Shown here piece by piece: positions 1 to 6,988 of a DNA stretch of 62,217 nucleotides. The notes beneath the pieces are model-generated. The model saw nothing but the letters and a program-made list of their open reading frames with translations. It made no database searches and was not told where the DNA came from. The position numbers were made by a program, and so were the translations under genes. Each line of letters starts with the position of its first letter. Within the stretch, counting starts at the first letter, position 1. The stretch is from Methanomassiliicoccaceae archaeon UBA370 (GTDB taxonomy: Archaea; Thermoplasmatota; Thermoplasmata; Methanomassiliicoccales; Methanomethylophilaceae): the NCBI GenBank assembly GCA_002505345.1, contig DAUY01000004.1, positions 1 through 62,217 on the forward strand, read 5' to 3'.

Positions 1-176
1 TTCAGGTCCTGTCGAGCTCAGGTTATTCACGAATTGGTATAACCATTGTGAAAAATTTCTAGTCATCTTCAACTTATGTATCCGCGCCCTCCGGTCCGTC
101 GGTCGCTCGGGCCTCCGCGGGGTCGGGAACTTCGCATATGAGGGAGCGGGTGCCGCCCTTCATATGTTCTGCGTGA

Positions 177-548
177 TCACTTGAAGATCTTCTTGAAACA
201 CGCCGGGACCTGGTGGCAGAGGTCCTGGCCGCAGAAAACCCTCGTGATGCCTTTGGCCGCGGAACCGATCTCTTCCTCCCAGTGAGGGTGGTCCGCGACC
301 GAGTAGATGATTATGCAGTCGTCCCCCGACATCTCGCGTTCCAAGAACGCGGGCAACCCCTCCGGGGGCGCCTCCTTTATCCTTATGACCTTCGAATCGG
401 GAAATGCGCGTTCCGCCACGTCCGCTATGTCCTCCATGAGGGCGTTCCTGTCCAAACGCCTCCTTCCCGACAGCATCGAGCCGTCGGGGCCACGCACGAA
501 AGCTGACATCCTCTCGGACGTCAGGGCGCACCTGCATAGTCCTGGCAT
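177..548 (-). CDS. Hypothetical protein, 123 aa
   Basis: I do not recognise this family. The ATG lies one base after the stop of the upstream DUF6951 gene, so the two are probably co-transcribed and translationally coupled. The protein is soluble, with no membrane segment. It has an acidic/basic middle and a C-terminal part with two cysteines (FCGQDLCHQVPACFKK, three Cys in all), which could bind a metal or form a disulfide. An internal ATG at codon 14 (MSAFVRGPDG) is an alternative start. Being small and without a known domain, it is supported mainly by coupling and codon pattern. Confidence 0.6.
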   Translation of the reverse strand: MPGLCRCALTSERMSAFVRGPDGSMLSGRRRLDRNALMEDIADVAERAFPDSKVIRIKEAPPEGLPAFLEREMSGDDCIIIYSVADHPHWEEEIGSAAKGITRVFCGQDLCHQVPACFKKIFK

Positions 549-549
549 T

Positions 550-867
550 TCACTTTATCTCGATCGTTACGTCGCGTTTGAGGCCCATGTCCGAGGCCAC
601 TTCTATGGCCTTCAGGAAAGCGCAGGGCACCGGGCACGCGGTGTGCGCTATGCTCTCGTCGGCCTTCCTGTATATATCGGATTCCGACAGCTTCACGCCG
701 ACGTTCTGCATGGGGTCTATGGGGCCGAGGGAGGATGCCATCTTCCTAACGCTGGGACAGTCGCTCTCCACTTCGAAGACGACCTTCCACTCGTCGTTCG
801 TAACCGCTTTTATCTTCGTCCTTAACTTGCATACGCCGGGCTGAACTTCGATGTTGCATTCGGTCAT
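550..867 (-). CDS. DUF6951 family protein, 105 aa
   Basis: A small cysteine-containing protein. It resembles, from memory, a conserved archaeal/methanogen family (DUF6951) with an N-terminal GVC segment (Cys13), a central SDC motif (about residue 39) and a C-terminal CPVPCAFLKAIEVA stretch. No reaction is known. The conserved cysteines suggest metal or cofactor binding, but this is inference. A TATA-like element about 25-30 bases before the ATG implies a nearly leaderless transcript. It is the first gene of a two-gene unit with the 177-548 gene. Confidence 0.75.
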   Translation of the reverse strand: MTECNIEVQPGVCKLRTKIKAVTNDEWKVVFEVESDCPSVRKMASSLGPIDPMQNVGVKLSESDIYRKADESIAHTACPVPCAFLKAIEVASDMGLKRDVTIEIK

Positions 868-890
868 AAAAGTTCACACTGTTTACTGGA

Positions 891-900
891 TGTATAAATC
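891..900 (-). promoter_or_regulatory. TATA box of the DUF6951 gene
   Basis: Read on the minus strand this is GATTTATACA, a good archaeal TATA element. Its centre is about 28 bases upstream of the ATG at 867, so transcription should begin at or within a few bases of the start codon. Confidence 0.6.
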
Positions 901-960
901 TATCGCCTGCCGACGGAACCGCAGAGCGTACCGTCATTGTACGGCCGCATTGCGGAAGGT

Positions 961-1032
961 GGGACTGCCCGGATTTGAACCGGGGTCAATGGCTCCCAAA
1001 GCCACAAGTATACCAAGCTAGCCCACAGTCCC
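961..1032 (-). tRNA. tRNA-Pro (TGG)
   Basis: The minus strand folds as a 72-nt tRNA. The acceptor GGGACTG pairs with CAGTCCC, the anticodon loop is TTTGGGA with anticodon TGG, and the T-loop is GTTCAAATC. The 3' end continues A-CC-T, so a full CCA is not encoded. No intron is visible. Confidence 0.93.
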
Positions 1033-1109
1033 TATGCTTAGATTGCCGTTCCGTTAATAATCATATCGCCCGCCTGGACATGCGTACGGAAACCATGTAA
1101 CGTCTTTTT

Positions 1110-1125
1110 ATCCGCATATGCGGAT
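1110..1125. promoter_or_regulatory. Perfect 16-bp palindrome in the promoter of the first AIM24 gene
   Basis: ATCCGCATATGCGGAT is a perfect palindrome. It lies directly after a TATA-like CTTTTTAT (1104-1111) and before the GGAGGT ribosome site (1134-1139). The position between TATA box and expected transcription start is typical of an archaeal repressor operator. It could instead be a hairpin in a longer leader. Confidence 0.5.
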
Positions 1126-1145
1126 GTTGATGCGGAGGTAATTCC

Positions 1146-1826
1146 CTGAAATACACAATCACAGGAGACAACCTGCAGTTCGCCAACATCGAGCTGCAGC
1201 CCGGAGAGTCTATCCAAGCCACGCCGGGAAATATGAAGTATATGAGCGGCAACACCCGCATGAACACCAGCATGGACGGAGGACTCTGGAAGGGGCTCAA
1301 GAGGTCCGTCTCGGGCGCTTCGCTCTTCCTCGTGACCTTCACCACCGAGGGGGGCACCGGAGTGGTGGGCCTCGGCGGCAACGTCCCGGGGAAGATCATC
1401 GACCTCAAGGTCGTGCCCGGGAGGAACTGGATCCTCCAGAGGTCCGCATACCTCGCATCCCAGCCCGAAGTCGAAGTCGACATCGCCTTCCAGAAGAAGC
1501 TGGGAAGCATCTTCTTCGGAGGAGAGGGGCTGATACTCCAGAGGATCAGCGGCAACGGTGTCGCCTGGGCGTCGGCCTGCGGAGACTTCAACGTGGTGGA
1601 CCTTAAGCCGGGGGAGATGTACAAGGTCTCCACCGCCAACGCCGTCGGATGGGAGGAGTCGGTCAAATACGACATATCCGCGGTCGGCGGGGTCAAGAAC
1701 GTCCTGTTCGGCGGGGAGGGGCTGTTCGTCACCACCCTGACCGGGCCCGGAAAGATAATCATACAGTCCATGACCGTCGGGGAGCTGGCCATGTCGATCG
1801 CGCCGTACCTCCCCAACAAAGGATGA
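1146..1826 (+). CDS. AIM24 / TIGR00266 family protein with probable CTG start
   Basis: A 226-aa protein of the COG2013/AIM24 family, a beta-rich trimeric fold of unknown biochemical role (mitochondrial AIM24 organises inner-membrane complexes; bacterial and archaeal members are uncharacterised). It contains the family-type VTTLTGPGKIIIQSM segment near the C-terminus. The second AIM24 protein in this window (3430-4107) begins MRYEFTGDNLQFAN. The matching text here is LKYTITGDNLQFAN, whose first codon is CTG at 1146, six bases after a perfect GGAGGT. No ATG, GTG or TTG lies in frame between the upstream stop (1128) and that point. The first internal ATG (1233) would remove the conserved N-terminus. 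A small membrane protein follows one base after its stop. Confidence 0.85.
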   Translation: MKYTITGDNLQFANIELQPGESIQATPGNMKYMSGNTRMNTSMDGGLWKGLKRSVSGASLFLVTFTTEGGTGVVGLGGNVPGKIIDLKVVPGRNWILQRSAYLASQPEVEVDIAFQKKLGSIFFGGEGLILQRISGNGVAWASACGDFNVVDLKPGEMYKVSTANAVGWEESVKYDISAVGGVKNVLFGGEGLFVTTLTGPGKIIIQSMTVGELAMSIAPYLPNKG

Positions 1827-1827
1827 A

Positions 1828-2169
1828 ATGGTCAATATGGATGCAACAAACACAGAGAGGAAGAAGACCGGCCCGTCGGCCCTGATGCTGCTGGTGCTCG
1901 TGGTGGCCGTGGCTGTGCTCATCGGGCTGGCGGTCTACGCTCTGACGTTCCCCGGCGTGCTCGAATCCCTGATCACGGTGGGGCTCGTGGTCCTGGGCGT
2001 GGCGGTGGCCGTCATCGTGATAGTCTACGTCGTGATGCTCATCATCGCCGTCCCTATGTACGCGTACAAGGGCGAGTCCTACCAGAAAGACGTCTCCTAC
2101 GACCTCAAAGGGGTCAAGTCCGTGAAGGAGAAGTCCTCCGAGGACGACGAGGAAGAGGGACAGAAGTAA
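1828..2169 (+). CDS. Small membrane protein, 113 aa
   Basis: Two hydrophobic segments (about residues 17-38 and 45-72) flanked by a short basic N-terminus and a highly charged C-terminal tail ending in EDDEEEGQK. Likely an inner-membrane hairpin with both ends on the same side. It follows the AIM24 gene by one base, so the two are probably made together, and it may anchor or partner that protein. I do not recognise a family. A second in-frame ATG at codon 4 is an alternative start. Confidence 0.75.
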   Translation: MVNMDATNTERKKTGPSALMLLVLVVAVAVLIGLAVYALTFPGVLESLITVGLVVLGVAVAVIVIVYVVMLIIAVPMYAYKGESYQKDVSYDLKGVKSVKEKSSEDDEEEGQK

Positions 2170-2195
2170 ACTTTTTTCGCAGAGGCCGTCCCGCC

Positions 2196-2753
2196 TCAGG
2201 CGGGCCGGCGTTTCTTTATCTCTTCTACGAGCAGCCTTGCCGCGTTACCGCGGTGCGATACGGAGTTCTTCTCGTCCAGCGGCAGTTCGGAGAACGTGCG
2301 CCTGCCGTCATGGGTGAATATGGGGTCGAAACCGAAGCCCCCCTCGCCGCGCTCCCCGGTGGTGATCCGGCCCCTGCATATGCCGGTGACGATTATCGTC
2401 TCTCCTCCGATGTCGCACCCGATGCAGGTCCTGAACTCCGCACCGCGGTCCTCCTCCCCCTCCATCAGCTTCAGTATCCCGGGGTTGCCTATGGTCTTCT
2501 GCACGTAAGCGGACCAGACTCCCGGAAAACCCTTCAGGGAATCTATGAACAGCCCGGTGTCGTCTATGATGAAATCCGAGGTCCCCTTGGAACGCAGGGC
2601 CTCCATGCCTTTGGCCACCACCTCCCCCAGGTCCGAGGTCTGGACCTCGTCGTATGGGAGGGGGCAGTGCACCATCTCGATGCCCAGATGCCCGAATTCG
2701 TTCTGATATTCCGCGACCTTCCCCGGATTGGAGGTGATGACTTTCAGTTTCAT
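2196..2753 (-). CDS. rdgB: XTP/dITP diphosphatase (RdgB/HAM1 family)
   Basis: Hydrolyses non-canonical purine nucleoside triphosphates (XTP, dITP, ITP) to monophosphate and pyrophosphate, cleaning the nucleotide pool. At 185 aa it has the normal family length. Visible motifs are SNPGKVAEY at residues 7-15 (the SNxxK substrate loop), DDTGLFIDSL in the middle (catalytic Asp), GFGFDPIF and SHRGNA near the C-terminus. The ATG overlaps the stop of bud32 by four bases (ATGA), so the pair is coupled. The longer reading frame upstream lies inside bud32 and is not used. Confidence 0.95.
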   Translation of the reverse strand: MKLKVITSNPGKVAEYQNEFGHLGIEMVHCPLPYDEVQTSDLGEVVAKGMEALRSKGTSDFIIDDTGLFIDSLKGFPGVWSAYVQKTIGNPGILKLMEGEEDRGAEFRTCIGCDIGGETIIVTGICRGRITTGERGEGGFGFDPIFTHDGRRTFSELPLDEKNSVSHRGNAARLLVEEIKKRRPA

Positions 2754-3367
2754 GTGTAACGCGCCCTGTTCCTTATCTCTTCGACCTTCTCGAGCACGGT
2801 GCCGGCATCTGTCTTCTTCTCTGCGTACGATTCCATCGCCGCATCGAAACCGCCTTCCACCGCGGAATGCGCCGAGGAGAACGCCCTCTGCAGGAGACGT
2901 ATGTCCACGCCCATCTCCTCCGTCCCGACGTTTATGCTTCCCAGCGAGAAGTCTATGACGCACAGCCTGCCGTCCGGCATGAGTATCATGTTGGAGGTTG
3001 TGAAGTCCCCGTGAGCGATGCCCCTGTTGTGCATGTCCGCCAGGGCCTCCCCCATCAGGCGGCACACCTCCTTCGAGGATGCCGGGTCTGCGTCCAGCAG
3101 GTCCTTCACCCTCGCCCCCTCAATGAACTCCATGGTTATACTGCATTCGGACATATCCACGTCGTAAACGACCGGAGTTCTGACCGTATCGGACCTTGCG
3201 CCCTGCATCACCCTGACCTCGTTCCTGGTCCTAGTGGTCCGTATGCGCCGGTCCAGCTCCGAATTCCTGTATCCCTTGGGGACCCTGGTCTTCACCGCCG
3301 CCTTCCTGCCGAGAAATTCGGATACCGTCACCACGGCCTCTGCACCCACCGCGATCGGGGCGTCCAT
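2750..3367 (-). CDS. bud32: Bud32 atypical kinase/ATPase of the KEOPS complex
   Basis: A small RIO/piD261-type kinase that works with Kae1, Cgi121 and Pcc1 to make the t6A37 modification of ANN-decoding tRNAs. In KEOPS it acts mainly as an ATPase. The 205 aa carry Lys26 in AAVK, the catalytic loop HGDFTTSNM (Asp121, Asn126) and the metal-binding IDFSLG (Asp139). The gene is free-standing: kae1 lies 37 kb away at 40741-41727, whereas several archaea encode a Kae1-Bud32 fusion. It is coupled to rdgB through a four-base overlap. Confidence 0.95.
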   Translation of the reverse strand: MDAPIAVGAEAVVTVSEFLGRKAAVKTRVPKGYRNSELDRRIRTTRTRNEVRVMQGARSDTVRTPVVYDVDMSECSITMEFIEGARVKDLLDADPASSKEVCRLMGEALADMHNRGIAHGDFTTSNMILMPDGRLCVIDFSLGSINVGTEEMGVDIRLLQRAFSSAHSAVEGGFDAAMESYAEKKTDAGTVLEKVEEIRNRARYT

Positions 3368-3429
3368 ATTGGCTGATGTCGGCCATTGCGTATATAATTA
3401 ATATCGAATCCCGATTTCAACAGGAGAAG

Positions 3430-4107
3430 ATGAGGTACGAATTCACCGGCGACAACCTTCAGTTCGCCAACGTCATAATGAACGAGGGCGAATCGCTCGA
3501 GGTCGCCCCGGGCTCGGTGGCGTACTCGCGCGGCGATTTCGAGGTCGGCAAAAGCGGCGGCGGGGTCCTGGGAGGCCTCAAGAAGGCCATCGGCGGATCT
3601 GCATTGGACACGCTGAGCTACGGGCTGAGGAGGGGCGTCGGGACGATAGGGCTCGGAGGCCGCCTGCCCGGGAAGATGATGGACATAAACGTCGAGGGCA
3701 TGGGCTGGGTGGCCCAGAAGGACGCGTTCATAGCGTCCCAGCCGACGGTCAGTATCGAGCAGGAGTACCAGAAGAAGCTGGGCAGCTCCTTCGGCGAGGA
3801 GGGGCTCGTGCTTGCGAAGTTCAGCGGCAGGGGCATGCTCTTCCTGTTCTCGCTGGGCGATTACAACGTGTTCGCCCTGCAGAAGGGCGAGGAGCTGGCC
3901 GTCGCTACCGACAGGGCGGCCGCATGGGAGGTCTCGGTGAAGTACAGGGTCGAGGTGGACAAGGACCTGAAGAGCACATTCCGGGGCAAGGAGGGGCCTT
4001 TCGTCACCACCCTTACCGGCCCCGGCAGGGTGGTCGTCCAGTCAATGTCGCCCCAGAGGATGATGGAGGCCTTCCTCCCGCTTCTGCCCGAGCCAGAGAC
4101 CAGGTGA
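3430..4107 (+). CDS. AIM24 / TIGR00266 family protein (second copy)
   Basis: A 225-aa paralogue of the 1146-1826 gene, with the same ordered segments: TGDNLQFAN at the N-terminus, GLGGRLPGKMMDI, QKKLGSSFGEEGLVL and VTTLTGPGRVVVQSM. It uses ATG at 3430 after an AGGAGA site (3422-3427), which supports the start assigned to the CTG-initiated copy. The family's biochemical role is unknown; structural knowledge points to a trimeric beta barrel. The product is predicted soluble. It is divergent from bud32-rdgB and is followed 39 bases later by radB. Confidence 0.9.
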   Translation: MRYEFTGDNLQFANVIMNEGESLEVAPGSVAYSRGDFEVGKSGGGVLGGLKKAIGGSALDTLSYGLRRGVGTIGLGGRLPGKMMDINVEGMGWVAQKDAFIASQPTVSIEQEYQKKLGSSFGEEGLVLAKFSGRGMLFLFSLGDYNVFALQKGEELAVATDRAAAWEVSVKYRVEVDKDLKSTFRGKEGPFVTTLTGPGRVVVQSMSPQRMMEAFLPLLPEPETR

Positions 4108-4146
4108 TTGAGAAACGCTTTATAACGGTCAGGCTCTTGGGATTCT

Positions 4147-4806
4147 GTGAAGCGCATACCGTTGGGCTGCCAATCAGTGGACGACCTCCTCGGAGGAGGG
4201 GTAGAGTCGGGCAGCCTGACCCTGATATACGGTGTCGCGGGTACCGGGAAGACCAACATCTGCCTCCAGATGGCGTACAACGTTTTGAAGGAGGGCAAGA
4301 AGGTCGCGCTCATCGATACGGAGGGCATCTCCTACGACAGGGTTGCCCAGATCTTCGGAGGAGAGGAGCTTCTGAAGAACCTTCTGGTGTTCCAGGTCCA
4401 CAGCTTCGAGGAGCAGAGCGACAGGGTCACCAAGGTCTCGCGCATGGCGGAGGCCCGCGGCGCGCTGGGCCTCATCATCGTGGACTCCCTCACCGGATTC
4501 TACCGTCTGAGCCACGACGACCCTTTGGCCAGGAGCGACTTCATCAGGCAGGCGGAGCTTCTGACGGAGACCGCGCGCAAATCCGAGGTCCCGGTGATCG
4601 TCACGTCCCAGGTCTATTCCAACATCCTGAACGGTGGCATAGAGTTCCTTGGAGGCCACACGCTGAGGCATAACGCGAAGACGATAATCAGGCTCGAGCC
4701 CCGCGGCAACGGGGTCCGGTCCGCCGTCATAGTGAAGCACCGGAGCCTTCCCGAGGGCCGTTGCGCGGCATACCGCATAGGCGAGAACGGGATAATCGAC
4801 GTGTGA
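4147..4806 (+). CDS. radB: DNA repair and recombination protein RadB
   Basis: Archaeal RecA/RadA paralogue thought to assist RadA in homologous recombination; it consists of the ATPase core only, without the N-terminal DNA-binding domain of RadA. The 219 aa contain Walker A GVAGTGKT (residues 29-36) and Walker B LIIVDS (109-114). The length matches the family. The start is a GTG at 4147; the frame opens with KRIPLGCQSVDDLLGGG, typical of RadB. The following lysine operon has its own promoter. Confidence 0.95.
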   Translation: MKRIPLGCQSVDDLLGGGVESGSLTLIYGVAGTGKTNICLQMAYNVLKEGKKVALIDTEGISYDRVAQIFGGEELLKNLLVFQVHSFEEQSDRVTKVSRMAEARGALGLIIVDSLTGFYRLSHDDPLARSDFIRQAELLTETARKSEVPVIVTSQVYSNILNGGIEFLGGHTLRHNAKTIIRLEPRGNGVRSAVIVKHRSLPEGRCAAYRIGENGIIDV

Positions 4807-4850
4807 GTTTACGTTGTGATTTTCGTTGTATTATCGGCGGTTTCCGACTG

Positions 4851-4860
4851 TTTATATAGT
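4851..4860 (+). promoter_or_regulatory. TATA box of the lrp-lysine operon
   Basis: TTTATATAGT is a strong archaeal TATA element in the 104-base gap after radB. Transcription should start about 25 bases downstream, near 4880, giving a leader of roughly 30 bases before the regulator's ATG. Confidence 0.7.
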
Positions 4861-4884
4861 TAAATTATGTTTAGCGCAATACCG

Positions 4885-4899
4885 TTACGAATTCAGTAA
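4885..4899. promoter_or_regulatory. Possible Lrp-type operator (TTAC-N7-GTAA)
   Basis: TTACGAATTCAGTAA has perfect 4-bp arms around an internal GAATTC. It lies just after the expected transcription start of the operon whose first gene is an Lrp/AsnC regulator, which makes autoregulation plausible. The site is short and could be chance. Confidence 0.35.
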
Positions 4900-4910
4900 G
4901 GTGTGGCTTC

Positions 4911-5333
4911 ATGGTAGATAATCTGGACAAGCGCATAATCGAAATGCTAAAGAGGGACTCGAGATGCCCTTTCGTAGAGATCGCCGGGCAGCTCGGCGTA
5001 TCCGAGGGGACGATCAGGAGCAGGGTCCACAGGATGACGGAGGAGGGGCTGATCCGCGGATTCACGATCAAGACCAGCTCCAGAAATGTGAAGGCGCTTG
5101 TAGAGATACGGATCAGCGTGAACACCGACACCGAGAAGATAGCCAAGGAGCTGGCGGGGTACGAGGGCGTGACCGAGGTGTTCGAGGTCACCGGCGACCA
5201 GGACATCATAGCCATCGTGGATGTCGAATCGTCCTCGCAGCTCAACGACATCATCGAGAGGGTGCGCCGCTACGACAACACCCTCAGCACAAGGACCAGA
5301 CTAATACTGAGAGAGCACTTCGGAGGCGCCTGA
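4911..5333 (+). CDS. Lrp/AsnC-family transcriptional regulator
   Basis: A 140-aa regulator with an N-terminal winged helix-turn-helix (DKRIIEMLKRDSRCPFVEIA, then GVSEGTIRSRVHRM at about residues 30-43) and a C-terminal RAM/ACT-like effector domain (about 60-140). Such proteins form octamers that bind amino acids. The stop codon abuts the dapA ATG and the gene heads the lysine operon, so it is probably a LysM-type lysine-responsive regulator of its own operon. That role is inferred from position, as is known for Sulfolobus LysM. Confidence 0.88.
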   Translation: MVDNLDKRIIEMLKRDSRCPFVEIAGQLGVSEGTIRSRVHRMTEEGLIRGFTIKTSSRNVKALVEIRISVNTDTEKIAKELAGYEGVTEVFEVTGDQDIIAIVDVESSSQLNDIIERVRRYDNTLSTRTRLILREHFGGA

Positions 5334-6203
5334 ATGTTCGCCGGAATATCCACCGCCCTCATAACGCCCTTCAAGACCGACGGCACGGTGGACGAGGATG
5401 CGTTCAGAAGGCTGATCGATTTCCAGGAGGAGAACGGCGTGGACGTGATCGTCCCCTGCGGCTCCACGGGCGAATCGGCCACGCTCAGCCCCGATGAGCA
5501 CATACGGGTGATCGAGATAGCCGTGGACCAGGCCAAGAAGGCCAAGGTCCTGGCGGGGGCGGGGAGCAACTCAACCGCGGAAGCGATCACGCTCAGCAGA
5601 CACGCCGAGGACCTGGGGGCCGACGGCATCCTGTCCATCTCTCCGTACTACAACAAGCCCACCCAGGATGGCATCTACCTGCATTACAAGGCGATAGCTG
5701 AGTCCGTCGAGATACCGATAGTCGTCTACAACGTGCCCGGAAGGACGGGTTCCAACATCACCTCCGAAACGATGCTCCGCATGGCCGAGATCCCGGGGAT
5801 CGACGCGGTGAAGGAGGCCAGCGGGAACATGGCGCAGGTCCAGAGGATTATCGCCGGAAGGCCCAAGGGGTTCGAGGTCCTGAGCGGCGACGACGGACTG
5901 ACGATACCTCTCATGAGCATCGGCGCCGACGGAGTGATATCCGTCGCAGGCAACTGCTGCCCCGGCCTCATGAGCAAGATGGTCCATTACATGGAGTCCC
6001 GTCTCTTCGACGAGGCGCTCGGGATAAACAATATGCTTCTGCCTCTTTTCAGCGCGCTTTTCGTGGAGTCGAATCCGATCCCCGTCAAGTTCGCTATGAA
6101 GAGGCTCGGTTTCGGCAACGGGATCCCGCGTCTGCCGCTTACGCCTTTGAGCGAGAAGGGCCAGGCGGTTTTGGTCCCCGTCCTCGAAGAACTTGGACTG
6201 TGA
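5334..6203 (+). CDS. dapA: 4-hydroxy-tetrahydrodipicolinate synthase
   Basis: Condenses pyruvate with aspartate semialdehyde, the first committed step of diaminopimelate/lysine synthesis. At 289 aa it has the normal length. The active-site elements of this TIM-barrel aldolase are present: GSTGES with Thr45, VVYNVPGRTG with Tyr132, and the Schiff-base lysine Lys160 in AVKEASGN. The ATG follows the regulator's stop with no gap, and the gene overlaps the dapB start region, so it lies inside a tightly packed operon. Confidence 0.97.
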   Translation: MFAGISTALITPFKTDGTVDEDAFRRLIDFQEENGVDVIVPCGSTGESATLSPDEHIRVIEIAVDQAKKAKVLAGAGSNSTAEAITLSRHAEDLGADGILSISPYYNKPTQDGIYLHYKAIAESVEIPIVVYNVPGRTGSNITSETMLRMAEIPGIDAVKEASGNMAQVQRIIAGRPKGFEVLSGDDGLTIPLMSIGADGVISVAGNCCPGLMSKMVHYMESRLFDEALGINNMLLPLFSALFVESNPIPVKFAMKRLGFGNGIPRLPLTPLSEKGQAVLVPVLEELGL

Positions 6204-6208
6204 TCTTG

Positions 6209-6988
6209 ATGACGGACGTGGTAGTGGGAGGCGCCACCGGCAGGCTTGGAAGCATCGTCTGCAGGCTCATCTCCGAATCCGAAGACCTCAAGCTGGCCGG
6301 CGCGACGGTGTCGGCAGAAGGAGGCAACGTCGGCAGGGAGATGTACGGGGTCAGGGCGGTCGGTCCGGACAGGCTGTCGGAAACGCTCCGCGGCGCCGAC
6401 GTCTATGTGGACCTGACCACTCCCGACGCGGCGGCCAAGACCGCCGCCGGCGTGCCGGAGACGGGGGCGAACCTCGTGCTCGGCACAACGTCCGTGCCGA
6501 CCGAGACGCTGAAGCTCATAGCGTCCAACACCGAGAGGTACGGAACCTCCTCGCTGGTCACGGCCAACTTCTCCCCGGGGGTGAACGTGTTCTGGAAGGC
6601 CTGCGAGATGCTCGCCGGACGCCTTCCCGGATATGACATCGAGGTCATCGAGGCGCACCATGGAGATAAGGAGGACGCCCCCTCCGGCACCGCGTCCGAG
6701 GCCGTGAGGAGGCTGCGCGCCGCCTCCGGCATCGACAGGACCGTGTACGGGAGAGGGGGGGACACAGGCCCGCGGGGCAGAGAGATAGGCGTGCATTCGA
6801 TACGCGCAGGGGACATCGTGGGAGACCACACGGTCCTTTTCGCGAAGAACTCGGAGGTGATCGAGCTTACGCACAGAGCGGGTTCCCGCGAGGCGTTGGC
6901 CCTCGGTTGCGTCGAGTCGATAAGATGGATATCAGGAAAGAAGGATGGAAAGGTTCACAGTATGGACGAGGTGCTGGGGATATGTTGA
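6209..6988 (+). CDS. dapB: 4-hydroxy-tetrahydrodipicolinate reductase
   Basis: NAD(P)H-dependent reductase for the second DAP-pathway step. It has an N-terminal nucleotide-binding GGATGRLGS, the catalytic EAHHGDKEDAPSGTA block (paired histidines, then KxDxPSGT) and a C-terminal substrate domain. I chose the ATG at 6209. A GTG at 6200 that overlaps the dapA stop and a TTG at 6206 are in-frame alternatives. The 3' end overlaps the lysC ATG by seven bases. Confidence 0.95.
   Translation: MTDVVVGGATGRLGSIVCRLISESEDLKLAGATVSAEGGNVGREMYGVRAVGPDRLSETLRGADVYVDLTTPDAAAKTAAGVPETGANLVLGTTSVPTETLKLIASNTERYGTSSLVTANFSPGVNVFWKACEMLAGRLPGYDIEVIEAHHGDKEDAPSGTASEAVRRLRAASGIDRTVYGRGGDTGPRGREIGVHSIRAGDIVGDHTVLFAKNSEVIELTHRAGSREALALGCVESIRWISGKKDGKVHSMDEVLGIC

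Noticed and set aside
1..176. A possible gene end at the left edge
   Set aside because: No frame with recognisable protein features reaches the edge; the stretch looks like spacer downstream of the 177-548 gene.
2196..3065. A 289-codon frame that would extend RdgB by 104 residues at the N-terminus
   Set aside because: The extra part is the opposite-frame reading of bud32; the RdgB family starts at the internal ATG at 2753, which overlaps the bud32 stop.
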